Assembly (NCBI GenBank): GCA_009733575.1
Contig: ML769483.1
Span: forward strand, 1 to 28,033
Origin: Gymnopus androsaceus JB14
Taxonomy: Eukaryota > Basidiomycota > Agaricomycetes > Agaricales > Omphalotaceae
Reading direction: 5' to 3'
DNA: 28,033 nt
Below, piece after piece: positions 9,079-19,735 of this stretch. The notes beneath the pieces were generated by a model. It was not told the origin of the DNA, searched no databases, and saw only the letters and a list, made by a program, of their open reading frames with translations. The position numbers and the translations under genes are program-made. Within the stretch, counting starts at the first letter, position 1. Each line of letters begins with the position of its first letter.

Positions 9079-12000
9079 ATGACTCTATTGTTGAACTTCT
9101 TGGTGAATTGCAGGACTGCAGGCCACATAATAGCCCTTCTCCACCATCAACATACCATAACAACTCTGACATAGAAACGGATGCACCACAGTCAGACTGC
9201 GAATTTCTTCAGACCCAAGATCCAACTCATTATTCAGTCTCCTTCAATGACTCAGATACAACTCAACTGCAGGCTTCAGCATCGGACATGGCTATTTCTC
9301 AACTTGCGGAAGAATTAGAGTCATTTCTGTTCAATGACTTTGAGTCTGAAAGTTCTGAAGATGACCTTGAGGAGCGAGATCTGGAATTTTTTGGTATGTA
9401 CTTGGAAAATTCTGTTCATGTTCACAGACAGCTGAAGTGCTGCTAACAACAGACGAAATAGAACAAGACCCAGTACCCTTTGTCCAGCGACGCCCACGAA
9501 TGAAACCCAGTCATGCTAACCCAGAGTGGTTTCCATGGCCCAACAAAGCTGTCAGTTTCAATGTTACATTTGATACTGCAGAACTAATCTGTCTCGTTTA
9601 AAGGCCTGCATCCTTGATCTTTTTCGACATCTACCTCGAGGAATCTTCTCTGAAGCTCAGATGGAGATAGTGACCTGGGCGCTCAGTACCTTTGGCATTA
9701 ATAATGTTCCATCAGTGGACGTCATGAAGAGTGTTGATGATTACCTTCAGTCACTATGTGGTATTCATACAGTTTGTCATCAAGGTGCTCTTGGGCATAT
9801 ATACTATATGAATGACTTAGCGGGAATTATTCGACAGGTGAGAGTTGGATTATATTTCCCTACCTTATTTCTTACCAAATCTAATCAAGGAAATGGCAAA
9901 TCCATGGGTGCGCCAGCATATCCACCACTACCATGAAGATAGCGGACGTCATCTTGAACATGCCTGGCAAGCAGAGGCATGGAGAGACTTGGATCCCGAC
10001 CTGGCAACGCCAATGGTTAGAATGGGACATCAAGATTACTACGTGTATGAGGTGACTCGTTTGAAAACTGGTGACCTTGTTATACCTCATCGCTGGTTTA
10101 TGCGGCACCACAAACCAGGCTCTGAGCAACAAGATCTATATTGTATGGCATGGAAGGTTGACATAGATCATGGTGCTCAGGGCTACATTGTCCACGAATG
10201 GGATCAAGTCCAAGTCCCAGTTACATCACTTCTGGCATCTTTACCTCACATTTCTGAATCATTTGAACTCAATGGAGGATATGACCCTCAAAAGATTATC
10301 GGTACATTCCTACATTATTACTATTTCATTTGTGTCATTGATTGAATCTCATTTCAGGTGTCCAAAAGCAACCCAATGAAGGGCTGTCGCCTTGGACTCA
10401 CACAAATTGGGACACCGGTTCTCTCAATCCTTGGCGTATCAAAGCAAAAAATCACCGCGTACTCATTTTTGCTATGTGGGTATATTGCAATGACACCTCT
10501 GGTAATGTTTCAAAGAAATGGAACAAACATAACTCTTTTCTATTCACTGCTGCAGGTCTGCCCCGTGAACATTTCCATCGTCAGAGTAACATACACTTTC
10601 TCTCCACCTCCAATCTTGCACCGCCTCTAGAGATGCTTGATGGGTTTGTTGATCAACTTGAGTATGTTGCTTGCATTTGCAACTTCTGATACTGATACAA
10701 ATTCACAGAGCTGGGCAGCAGCATGGAATCTGGGCCTGGGATATTGAGGCGAAAGAAATGGTGCTACTTATTCCAGCTGTCCTCGCTATGCTGGGTGATA
10801 ATCCCATGCAAAGTGAATTTGCCTGTCATGTTGGTTTAACTGGCAAGTTTTTCTGTCATTGTTGTTGGGCTAAAGGCCACGATGCTGAATATGAAGGCCC
10901 TTTGCCATCTCAAACTCCCTCAACCCGAGCTTCTCCCATCCCATCACCATCTCACATACCTGCCACAGACACAAGCTCCATACATTCGGATGCAGGCTCA
11001 GAAAAATTGGCTAGTGGAAAACGCCAGCCGCCGCATAGAAACACTTTCTCAGTTGAAGGAGCGAGCAAAACGACTTTCTTGAGGTAAGCTGACTTTTTGA
11101 CAATCTTATACTCAATTCATATTGTCAATTAGAAACATCAATTGCGGACTCCCGATGATACTAAGAAGACTTTGAAGTCCATTTTCACAAAATCATCGAC
11201 AATCAATGGCAAGACAGAGGCTAAACAGATGATGACCCAATTTGGTGTCAAAGACACTTTTCTTGACCATTTCCGCGACAAAGTACTCTCATTTATATCT
11301 AAACTGCCGAGAGGAACAGCATGCGAGGACAAACAGAGAGAGACTGATAAGTATGTGAAAGAGGAGCTTCCAGATGATGTCTATAGTCCATGTTTGGCGC
11401 ATCAAAGGTGGGTCTGAAGTTATCAATCTGTGCACCTATTTACCTGCTATATCAGGTTTTGACCCTCATCGTGATACTCCCATTGAGATACTCCATGTCA
11501 TTTTGTTGGGGTTTGTCAAGTATTATTGGTGCGATGCCATGACTCAACTATCCGATGAGCAAAAAAATGTCCTCACACACCGGTTGTCCTCCCTCGATGT
11601 CTCTGCACTTGGACTATCTCCTCTGGCAGGAGAAACGCTGGTCAAGTATGCCCGTTCTCTGACTGGACGTGACTTTCGCGTAATTGCTCAAGTGGCCCCA
11701 TTTGTGCTGTATGACCTTTTTCCAAAACATATATACGATGCTTGGCTTGCATTATCGGCACTAGTTCCCTTGGTCTGGCAACCTGCAATTGAGGACCTCA
11801 AGTCTTATTTGGTACGTTGCTACTTATAATCAAAGAGATTCATTCACTAAAACTTGCACAGCCCAAACTTGAGCTTGCTATTGATCGCTTCTTGCACAGT
11901 GCAGCAGCTTGGACACCGCGCTGGTTCAATAAACCCAAATTCCACATTCTGAAACACTTGCCGATGCATGTACCCAGATTTGGCCCATCAATTTTGTATA

Positions 12001-13421
12001 CAACAGAGGGGTTTGAATCATTCAATGCTGTTATCCACAACCATAGTGTGCATTCCAACCACCAGGCACCTTTCGCGCGACATTGCTCGGGGTTTGCACG
12101 CTGCAACCGGAATTGTCACTTACTAAGCAAAGGCTTTTTCCTTCGTCCTGACATTCTAGCTGAAGACGAAACCTTCCACCGAATCACCATATTATAGTGA
12201 TAATACTGATGATTGGGTTACTGCTGGCCCACTCCCATTTGCATTAATACGACCCAGAGCCCAAGGGAAAAATCCAGTTGCAGAGGCATTTGGATTGACT
12301 ATCGACTATGATAAGCCCCTTGGCCCACCAGGTAAATATGCTCTAGTATTTGATAGCTAAACCCCAGTTCAACTTGCATTGTTTTACTTCTAGGTCGATG
12401 CATTCTGACTGCCAAAACTCTGCATAACAAGCCCCATACATCTCTTCTCGCACTTCAAAAGCTTCCTCGATGCCTTGACCCCACTGATCCCCAGACTTTA
12501 CTATTCAATCTCTACACATCTGCCGTTTGCGCTGACCTTTCAACCTATGCTGTTGGTGATTTTGTTCTGGTGGCTGGGCGGACTGGGGATCACAGTTGCA
12601 CTCCTGTTGCGGCACAAGTCCTTGAGATTGTACAGATAGTCAGCTCAACCTTCTCACTTGAGAATCTCGCCAGCGGTATACTTGTAGAGGCATTTGATAC
12701 CTCAGAAACCTCTGCCAAATATGGTGTTCCAATCCTAAAACCTACACGGCCCATGATGATTCGCCCTCAGGTCAGTATTTACACGAGTTATCTGAAATTC
12801 AATTAATCAACATGTTTTCAGGATATCCTATGCACAGTCAATGTCCAGCACAATTGTGCAAACAACTCTTGCAACCTCAGCGGTACATGCATTGTCCAGG
12901 AGGAGCGCGAAAAAACCAATAAAACTTTACCATGCATGAAACACTTTAATCTCAACGACCGCCTTCTTAATACAAATCAGATGCGTAGCGCCATTTATCT
13001 TCAACGGCTGCGGCCCATAATTCCACCATTAGACCGCGACGAAGCCATTCTCATTGGCGCCACTTGTGAAATCGAAGAGCAGAAGAAAGCTGCAAAGAAA
13101 ACCCCAAATCCCACTCAACCCCAGACATCACAGTCCAGTGGACGTTCCATTAGCCAAAACATGCTGGTCCAGCGTATGCTTCAGAATACAACTGGTGCTG
13201 CTCCATCATCTTCTGCATCTCGTCTGTGCTCTTCATGTGGGCAACCTGGTCATAATATCCGCAGATGTCCTCGTCACTTACAGAGCGAACAAGGCCAACC
13301 ATCCTATTCCACCCCCTCGGCACTCCCTCAGTCATCTTCCCATTTACCTCAGAGACCGTATCCTTGTACATTCTGCAAAGCTGCTGGCGGAGTTCCTTGT
13401 ATCTGCACATTTAATAGCTAG
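8994..13421 (+). pseudogene. Plavaka-type (CACTA superfamily) transposase, multi-exon pseudogene
   Basis: The order of conserved segments matches Plavaka transposases of mushrooms: an acidic N-terminal region (9060-9390); EWFPWPNKA (about 9520); GALGHIYYMNDLA (about 9790); ANPWVRQHIHHYHED (9897); NPWRIKAKNHR (10430); DTSGNVSKKWNKHNSFLF (10493); NIHFLSTSNLAPPLEMLDG; GIWAWD (10729); GDNPMQSEFACHVGL (10795); DPHRDTPIEILHVILLGF (11461); LTGRDFRVIAQVAPFVLYDL (11660); TPRWFNKPKFHILKHLPMH (11920); TEGFESFNAVI. After more exons come an HNC-type cysteine segment (12850) and a C-terminal CCHC knuckle, CSSCGQPGHNIRRC (13228-13269). Introns of 48-65 nt with GT-AG ends are at 9397, 9838, 10300, 10663, 11408, 11815, 12332 and 12771. 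It cannot be translated as is: the frame changes at 10985-11090, one base is out near 11390 (before WRIKG) and another near 12071 (before RDIARG). Terminal inverted repeats were not found. A transposon gene by homology to remembered family members. Confidence 0.8.
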
Positions 13422-13738
13422 AGTAAATCAATTGTATTCCACAACTGGTACTTGTGACGAAAGTGAGAACGGAAGCACTGGTCCCGATTTTGCCATTCAT
13501 AGCGCAACTTCACATCCCTTTTGGGATCTCGTTTGTTCAACAAACAAGATTCATGCTCAGAGCGCAAGCCCCAATAGCTCCTCGAATGTTTGAGGTGGTG
13601 AATGCGGTTAACAGTCATTTCGTGAAATTACTGCAAGTGAGCGAGTTCAAGCCTAACACTGCTAAAAATGCCCTCCGGCATTCCCAACGATTTGTAGCCC
13701 GCGAGGAGACTTTGCCTTGTTAGGTCAGCATTAGGCTC
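13422..13738. other. Intergenic, no feature assigned
   Basis: Between the knuckle-bearing end of the transposase and the coiled-coil gene. The 3' terminus of the transposon should lie here or beyond, but no CACTA-like inverted end can be paired by eye. Several overlapping frames are open but motif-free. Confidence 0.35.
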
Positions 13739-15335
13739 ATGCGCAAACTTGCAATAAATTCCCCACCACGATTCGAGGAAGTGGAACGGGAAGAGATTCC
13801 GGCGCGGACGCGGGAACTTGTACAAGAACTTGCTGCAACCATGATGTTGCAGCAAGTTTTTGTACAAGTTCCCACGTCGCCTGCAAGCCACGCTTATCTT
13901 CCTTCTTTCATCCTTCATCCAAACGCCATCGCAGCTCCTTCCGACGAATCTCCAACCCCCACGCTGAAAAGCTTCCGCGGAAGCTTTTCATTTAAACATC
14001 CCAGCCAGAGCCCGTTCCTCTTCCTTGTCCAATTTCCGAATCAACAATCTCGAGAATGACCTCGTAGAACTTCGTGCAATGCTTGCCTCGCGAGACACTG
14101 AACTTGGAGTCATGCAATCCAAGTTGGAGGTCATTCAGCGTGATGCGATTAATGCCAACAACGAGCAAATGCCTTCCGAAGCTCGACTGAAGAAGCAGGT
14201 CAAGGAAATGGAAGAGTCGATAGCAGAGCGCGAAGAGGAACTGCGGTACCTCAAGGAAATTCTCTTTATTAGCAAGTTACTAACTACTGTTTCAGCCAAT
14301 CGCCAGGTCCACGAAGAAACCGTAGCGAACATTGCAAGGCTGCTTAGCGCTGTTGAGCGCCTTCAGGGCGAGCGTGATGGCCTCCGAAGAGACATGGAAT
14401 TCCTCGACATGGAGTCCAAGTTTGCCATTGCAGCACTTGAAGCAAAGATCGCCTCTACACCACTTCCTTTCTCTCAGCCAGCCATCCCTCTCATTCGAGT
14501 CGCGCCTCCAGAGGAAACCTCACCCGCCGTCCAGCGAAAGGAGATGCAACGGCTGCAAGGACTCGTTTTGGGTTGCGGAATTGTTATCGGCCACCTGGAG
14601 AAAGGTCGATTGGAATTGGAACAGCAATGCAACTTGGCCTACTGTGCATACAAAGAAAAAGCTAGAGGAGTCGCTTCGACGGAAGCTCGTCTGCGCAAGA
14701 CGGAGTGTAGGCTTGAAACCACAATACAAATCCTCGAGGAAACCACTACCCACCGAAATGACACCTTATCGCGTCTCTCTTCCCTTGATTTAGAGTGGCG
14801 CTTGAAACTCGAAGATAACAACGCCGAACAACAAGAGTCCAGAAACGTAGTAGAGCACTTGAATGCTCAGCTGCTTGAAATCTCCAAGAACTTTGACGCC
14901 GTCGTATCAGAGCGTGACTCTCTTAATGTCCAGGTCACCAATCTCAACGCTGACACTACTGCTGCTCGACAAGAGCTTAGCGCCGCGGAATCACGGTATA
15001 CCAAACTCCAGTTCCACCAGCTCTCCGATATGACTTCGACACAAGCTACAAAAGCCCTTCGTTCTCAGATAGAAGAACTAGAAGGGCGCGTATTACGGCG
15101 TACAGAGCAGATCGGAATCCACCAGCACGACATTAGGAGGTCCGCGAGTGGCAAGTATCCAGGCTGTCGTCGTTCCCTGTGGTATTACCGTCAATACCAA
15201 CGCCGAAACCAGAGTGGACTGTGTGGTAATCCTCCTCCTCCTTGCCTGTGTTCTTTCTCGTCCTGTTCTTGCTCTTGCTGTCGTTCCCGCTCAGCAAACG
15301 ACGTAATCTCCGGACCCGCAGTGGCTTTGCGGTGA
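13739..15335 (+). CDS. Long coiled-coil protein gene, probably truncated or frameshifted
   Basis: The main frame, 14025-15335, encodes 436 residues dominated by heptad-like Leu/Glu/Lys patterns: NLENDLVELRAMLASRDTEL, then KEMEESIAEREEELRYLKE, RLQGERDGLRRDMEFLDMES and QIEELEGRVLRRTEQIGIHQ. This composition fits a structural coiled-coil protein, and I recall similar mushroom proteins of unknown role. The frame is open upstream to a TGA that lies exactly in the palindrome at 13965, while a second frame (13739-14059) covers the 5' side, so the true N-terminus is unclear. After HQHDIRR the coiled-coil ends and the frame runs into a Cys/Ser-rich tail from a TC-rich stretch (15230-15300); in an adjacent frame VASIQAVVV and NTNAETRV look protein-like. 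A 3' truncation or internal deletion plus frameshift is likely. No signal peptide or membrane segment is seen. Confidence 0.5.
13812..13873. repeat. Long near-perfect inverted repeat (28-bp arms)
   Basis: Arms of 28 bp at 13812-13839 and 13846-13873, beginning GGGAACTTGTACAA, pair with one mismatch around a 6-nt loop (CATGAT). Pairing continues outward after one mismatch through GACG/CGTC. It lies inside the upstream frame of the coiled-coil gene. Confidence 0.85.
13965..13990. repeat. Perfect 26-bp palindrome
   Basis: TGAAAAGCTTCC, then GC, then the exact complement of the first twelve bases; the whole 26 bp is self-complementary with no loop. It marks the point where the upstream frame gives way to the main coiled-coil frame, whose upstream stop codon is the first three bases of the palindrome. 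Confidence 0.9.
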
Positions 15336-15725
15336 GTACTATTCCGTTTCGTTGCTGAAAGTGTAGGATGCCTAACTTCAACTGGGTATTCAGATTCAGT
15401 GACGGACTCGGGGATGTAACACGGCCTGTATATCCACCTTTTATCTACAATAAACAATAAACAGTGTACATTTGCTATTCTCAAGGCTGTTCCATCAAGC
15501 ACCCTCTTCTCCGCTGAACCTTTCTTCTAAGACCGACACAATACTTACATGTTTCAGGGCTTGTCGCTCACTGGTCGCCGCTCGCAACGCGCCAAATTTC
15601 AGCCAACAAGTGACAGCACGCGTTTGTGTTACGCGGTCACATCACATGCAGGTATTTAAGAGCAATTTTTGCCCTTTTTCCTCCTGGACCAGCACGACCA
15701 TCTGTTCCTTCATCTGAAAGACATC
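15336..15725. other. Intergenic, possible 3' end of coiled-coil gene and promoter of next gene
   Basis: No gene is visible. Two AATAAA hexamers overlap around 15450-15465 (CAATAAACAATAAACAG) and could serve as a polyadenylation signal for the upstream gene. The 3' part contains the promoter region of the gene at 15726. Confidence 0.4.
15653..15659 (+). promoter_or_regulatory. TATA-like element
   Basis: TATTTAA lies 67 bp before the ATG at 15726, a plausible distance for a fungal core promoter. The ATG has A at -3. Confidence 0.35.
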
Positions 15726-17534
15726 ATGTCGTTCCAGTTTAATGCTCCGAGTCCACTCATCTCCCAACATCAGTCTAGTCCACCATCTAATGGCCTTGAC
15801 CAATATCAACTCCCAAACGGGAATGGCAATCTTGATGATTCCGACAGGGGCAGGGCGCACTCACCAGCAGGTTTCCCAACCTCCGAGCCACGCAGAGCTC
15901 TTTCGAACTACAATGGTCCAACCGCGAACTATAATCAAGGCGCTACCAACCCCTATTCCAACCAAAACTTCATGTCTACACCCTCCAATCGCGCCAGCGA
16001 CGCGTCAATGAACAGCATGCGTTATGGATCCGACGATAGTTTCGACCTTCCATTTTCAACAGTGCCCGCCACGTTGAGCGTTCGCGACAAGGATACGCTC
16101 GGTCGATTTGCTGAAAATACAGGAAACAAGCACAAATTGAATCCGGAGCAGGTCAAGTCATTGAAAAGGCACATCCATGTACGTTTTTTCTTGTGAGATC
16201 TGAATACTTGCTCATGAAAGCTTGCAGTACAACTCAGATGGTAATGTTGGTGCTGTCAAGTCCAGCATGGTCATTCATGGGTTGTTGCTCGACATCGACA
16301 ACAAGTTCGAAGCTCAACGCCTTGAAGGCGAGTCGGTCAAGGAACTCGTTAATAATGCCAACAAGTTAGCAAAGACAACAGTGAATGTGAGCGAAGAGCT
16401 CAAGGTGGGTTTGCGTGTATCAACTTGTACCGATAGCTTGCTCAAGTCATTCTAGAAAACAATTCAATGCCTCGGAAAGCATTCATTCATTGATCCCAAC
16501 ATTACTTCATATACTACTGCTTCAGTCGTTCACACAATCATGGTACGTCTATTGAGTGGTCCTCCAATGTCGTGCATCTAATTGATCTATTTAGGGTATC
16601 CTCCGGGCTCGTTCTACAGATCTAGGATGCAAGGAGATCATCGCTAAGCCCCTTGGTGAAACAGCCCTGAAAGTAGTCGCAAAGGCTTCAATAAAGTCTG
16701 CATCGCAACAACTGCGAACTTTGGTGAGTATTGTAGAAACTTTTTTAGCCAGCTACTAAATTAGATCTTTAGCTCATCGCATCCGTTTTTGGTGAAGATA
16801 CAAAGACAAAAAAGAAAGCGAAAGACCCATTGACATTGGAGGCTTTCTCGCACCAAATGATTGACAGGTGGAGGTCAGGCGGATTGGGTTCTATTACTGG
16901 AAAAGAATACCAGCTTCGGTTTGCAATGATGGTATGTGAATATGCTTGTCATTTGCTTTTCGCTGAACTCCAGCGTAGCGCGTATGGCTTTTAGACTTGG
17001 GCAAGGATGCAGCGCTCTCTACAGCTGACTCCGAGGAGCCTGAACCAGAGTCAACCCAAGAGTCAACCTCAGCAACGCCTTTGGGCTCTGCTCAATCGGA
17101 GGAGCCTCCTACCAAGAAGCGGCGTGTCGGAAAGACCTCACAAGATAATGCATTCTGGCCAATGTTTACGGCCTTTATGCAGGAGAAAGTGGCGCTGTGG
17201 GGAGAGGATATAAAGCTGAATGGATGGCCAAAGTAAGCAGATATCTATTGCTGGTGCATCTGTATTGACTGACTCAATTATTAGCTTCCTGGGGGAATGC
17301 GTTATGAAAGACTGGAAGCACTTCGGTAAAGATGAGCGTCGTTTACCTGTCCTGAGCCTTGAGCTTGCTGTAGGTGCAACTCCCGGTTCTGGCGCTGATG
17401 TAGGTGCAGGTGGTAGTGCGACAGGTGCAGGTGTTGGTCCTGGTATGAGTACAGGTGCTGGGATCACTATGGATAACGCAGGTGCAGGACCAAGTATGGT
17501 TCCAGACAGGGGCAATGATGAGGATATACCTTAA
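15726..17534 (+). CDS. Uncharacterised nuclear-type protein, 7 exons, apparently intact
   Basis: Exons 15726-16178, 16228-16404, 16456-16542, 16595-16722, 16773-16931, 16979-17232 and 17285-17534 join in one open frame with GT-AG introns of 47-52 nt. The start is the ATG of MSFQFNAPSPLIS. The N-terminal 110 residues are Ser/Pro/Asn/Gln-rich and look disordered. A folded core follows (LSVRDKDTLGRFAENTGN, LNPEQVKSLKRHIH, VVHTIMGILRARSTDLGC, LEAFSHQMIDRWRSGGLG). Exon 6 carries an acidic stretch and PPTKKRRVGK, a good match to an SV40-like nuclear localisation signal, then FWPMFTAFMQEK. The C-terminus is a Gly/Ala-rich low-complexity tail built of GAG-type repeats. I do not recognise the family. 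Absence of stops and frameshifts over seven exons contrasts with the surrounding pseudogenes and suggests a functional gene. The exon 6 acceptor was chosen at CAGCGTAG because the later TTTTAG would put the acidic exon out of frame. Confidence 0.75.
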
Positions 17535-17650
17535 GGAGAACCTCGGTTCTGTAGTGATACATGCTTCACGTACATGCCAATTCAATATTTATTCTATATG
17601 ACTGGCTGGAACTTCCGAATACGAATAAGTGTATCTAAGTTCTGAGGGGT

Positions 17651-17657
17651 TATAAAG
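17651..17657 (+). promoter_or_regulatory. TATA box
   Basis: TATAAAG lies 83 bp before the ATG at 17740, about 120 bp after the stop of the previous gene, so it likely belongs to the small coiled-coil gene. Confidence 0.45.
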
Positions 17658-17739
17658 GCTGGTTTCGGCCATTGACACGTGAGGCTCAAAAGGGAAATAA
17701 ACGCGTCGCGTCGCATCTCTTCCTCCCACTCCATTTAAA

Positions 17740-18221
17740 ATGTCAGACACCACAGATGCCGATGAAACTATGGTTGATTATGACTCTGAGTAAGTTCTTA
17801 TCGTTCAAGTTGTGTAAGTTGATCTGCTCACATATTATCCTTTAGTATAATGAGTGACGATTTGAGCAAGCCTGACCGTGAGTCGCTATTGAGATCGTTG
17901 CGAGATGCTGAGGGTAGGTTACACATGCTGGAATTGATACAACTGGATGACTGATTCATTCATTCATCAGAGAGGAACAAAAGCCTCTTGGCACAAGCTC
18001 TTGCACTCAAAGAATTGAATGAAAACCTGGAGAAAGAGGTTAATCGTCTCAAGGTCAATTACAACAAACTTGACGATGAATGTGCAGATTTGTGGTGGGA
18101 ACAGCTTTCGGAGAAAAGAGAGCCTTTGGTTCACCATCGGAAACCCTCACCCACTTCTGTTCCAGTCAATTTTGGATTCAACATGCAAGCATATCTGGAC
18201 AGCATCGAACCATGTCATTGA
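17740..18221 (+). CDS. Small leucine-rich coiled-coil protein, 3 exons
   Basis: Exons 17740-17789, 17846-17913 and 17971-18221 join in frame through GTAAGT..TTTAG and GTAGGT..ATCAG introns, giving about 122 residues. The protein starts MSDTTDADETMVDYDSD (acidic), followed by a heptad-rich helix (SLLRSLRDAEERNK, then LALKELNENLEKEVNRLK) and a WWEQLSEKRE segment, ending SIEPCH. The ATG has A at -3 and a TATA box upstream. The DNA after the stop still reads like coding sequence in another frame (ISVKEKILSEEEKLELRVKR, to a stop at 18385-18387), so a further exon or a late frameshift is possible. It lies 205 bp downstream of the previous gene on the same strand. Function unknown; a dimerising adaptor or DNA-associated protein is only a guess from the coiled coil. 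Confidence 0.65.
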
Positions 18222-18387
18222 GAGAGAATCATGCGGAGGATTTATTTCAGTGAAGGAGAAGATACTCTCCGAGGAAGAGAAGCTTGAGCTACGTGTCAAG
18301 AGGGTGCTACTTGCAAAGGATGTTGTGGATGGGAAGGGTTGTGGTCAACGTGATAGGGAACTCTTCGATTGGGTATTTTGGGATTGA
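18222..18387 (+). other. Coding-like tail beyond the small coiled-coil gene
   Basis: A frame different from that of the upstream stop stays open to 18387 and has protein-like charged composition (KEKILSEEEKLELRVKR). TTTCAG at 18245-18250 could be an acceptor. It is either a missed last exon or the frameshifted end of the gene. Confidence 0.3.
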
Positions 18388-19390
18388 CGATATAATTATG
18401 GCACAGAATCTCATTGTTTAATAATTTATTCATTTTTATTGCCCTGCTCTCTGTTAGAAATAGAAATTGGTGAAGCAATAATCAAGGGAGCGAGGAGCAA
18501 GCTGAAGAAACGCAGCAGTTGAAACACAGCCACACATCTCCTTTCCTCCTTTCAACCATCGTCTCAGTCCCTTCATGCAAAATTCAACCTGCAACTCAAG
18601 CTCAAATCAAGATGTTCACTTTTCAGGATATAAAGACGCTTTTCCACATGCCAAAGGAACTCTCAAGATCCTCAAAACTCCTCAAACGGCATCAACAAAT
18701 CTTTGGTACACGAGCTCAAGTTATCAAGCCTCCACAAGCAATGCAAGTAATACCTAGGAAGTTCTCAAGATTTCTTCAAGTTTACTATCTTCTTTCCATT
18801 GTCACAAAGTGCCGATGTGGCCAGCCAATGCTGTCGTGTATTGAATTTTGATTTTCTAGGTTATCTCGTAGGCTTCCCAGCAAGGCGGATTGTGCTCCTG
18901 GCTCAGTAGGTGAGTATCGAGTGCTTTTTTTTTGACCATTTACTAACATTTGTTTTGCCAGTAGCAAGAAATACCACATTCGAGAGACCGCGATGGCGTT
19001 GGGAGCATACCTGAGCATACGATGGGTACCGAATAGACAGGAGTCAATGCATCGGAGTCTATCAGTGTCAGGGCCTTTATCTTCATACTGTCACTTTCCT
19101 TGTTCTCATTCACCAATACATTCTATTATACTGCATTTTTCAACCATCGGGATACATCGGGAAAGAATATGAACATCGGGATACCCCGGCAATAAGAGAA
19201 ATTGAGTGAACAAACCAATGCAATCCAAAACTTGCTCATAGATTGACTCCAGACTGAATTCAGAAACATTCCGGAAAGCCGACTTTTGGCTGAGATCCGG
19301 TTGGCCTCTATTCCGGATTCTTTTACTTATCATTTAGATCTCGTCTAAACTATCAGAGACCAGATTGATTCCGATCTCGCTACCTGCCTG
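18388..19390. other. Mostly non-coding stretch with a doubtful small frame
   Basis: One plus-strand frame, 18612-18851, reads MFTFQDIKTLFHMPKEL and ends at MLSCIEF; a CT/CA-rich leader with ATG context (CAAG-ATG) precedes it, as in some fungal genes. I cannot extend it with confidence by splicing; a donor-like GGTGAGT is at 18911 and an acceptor-like TTGCCAG near 18961. Around 19140-19185 the motif CATCGGGATAC recurs three times. No RNA gene is seen. Confidence 0.3.
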
Positions 19391-19735
19391 TGTAATCACC
19401 GACATTTTTTGTCAAAATAAGCGCCGGAGGGTGGGAAATAAGCGCTGGTGAGCGCACTATGCTATAGGTACCAGTGGGCGGGCATCGGGCTAGGTGTATC
19501 ACCTTATCACAATCTTTTAAAAAACTTATGGATAAACAGTATTTGATGGTATTCTGCCATTTTGGGAGGGTGCCGAAGGTGCCGTGGGCTGCCGAATAAG
19601 CGCCCTGGGTGCCAGGCCGGATTTTAGCAGCTGCCCGGCCATATTCCCGGGGCTCCAGAAGTTATCGTAGCTCTTTACAAAAGCTCTACGAAGTCTTATC
19701 AACATTTTTTTAAAAGGCTTTACAGCATTGGTTGC
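19391..19735. other. Unassigned block that truncates the Copia element
   Basis: The Copia coding frame ends abruptly near 19735 at a run of C (plus strand). The block on its low-coordinate side carries AATAAGCGC three times (about 19419, 19437, 19593) and GGTGCCGAAGGTGCCGTGGG-like short repeats, and is G+C-richer than its surroundings. It may be another element inserted into, or joined by deletion to, the Copia copy. No paired inverted ends or target duplication could be found. Confidence 0.35.

Noticed and set aside
15230..15300. Cys/Ser-rich CSFSSCSCSCC segment as a cysteine-rich or metal-binding peptide
   Set aside because: It comes from a simple TC/CTTGC-rich stretch at the end of a frameshifted gene and shows no conserved spacing.
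17138..17585. Minus-strand Pro/Ala/Thr-rich frames opposite the last exon at 17285-17534
   Set aside because: They are antisense of the Gly/Ala repeats of the intact plus-strand gene, which has consistent splicing.
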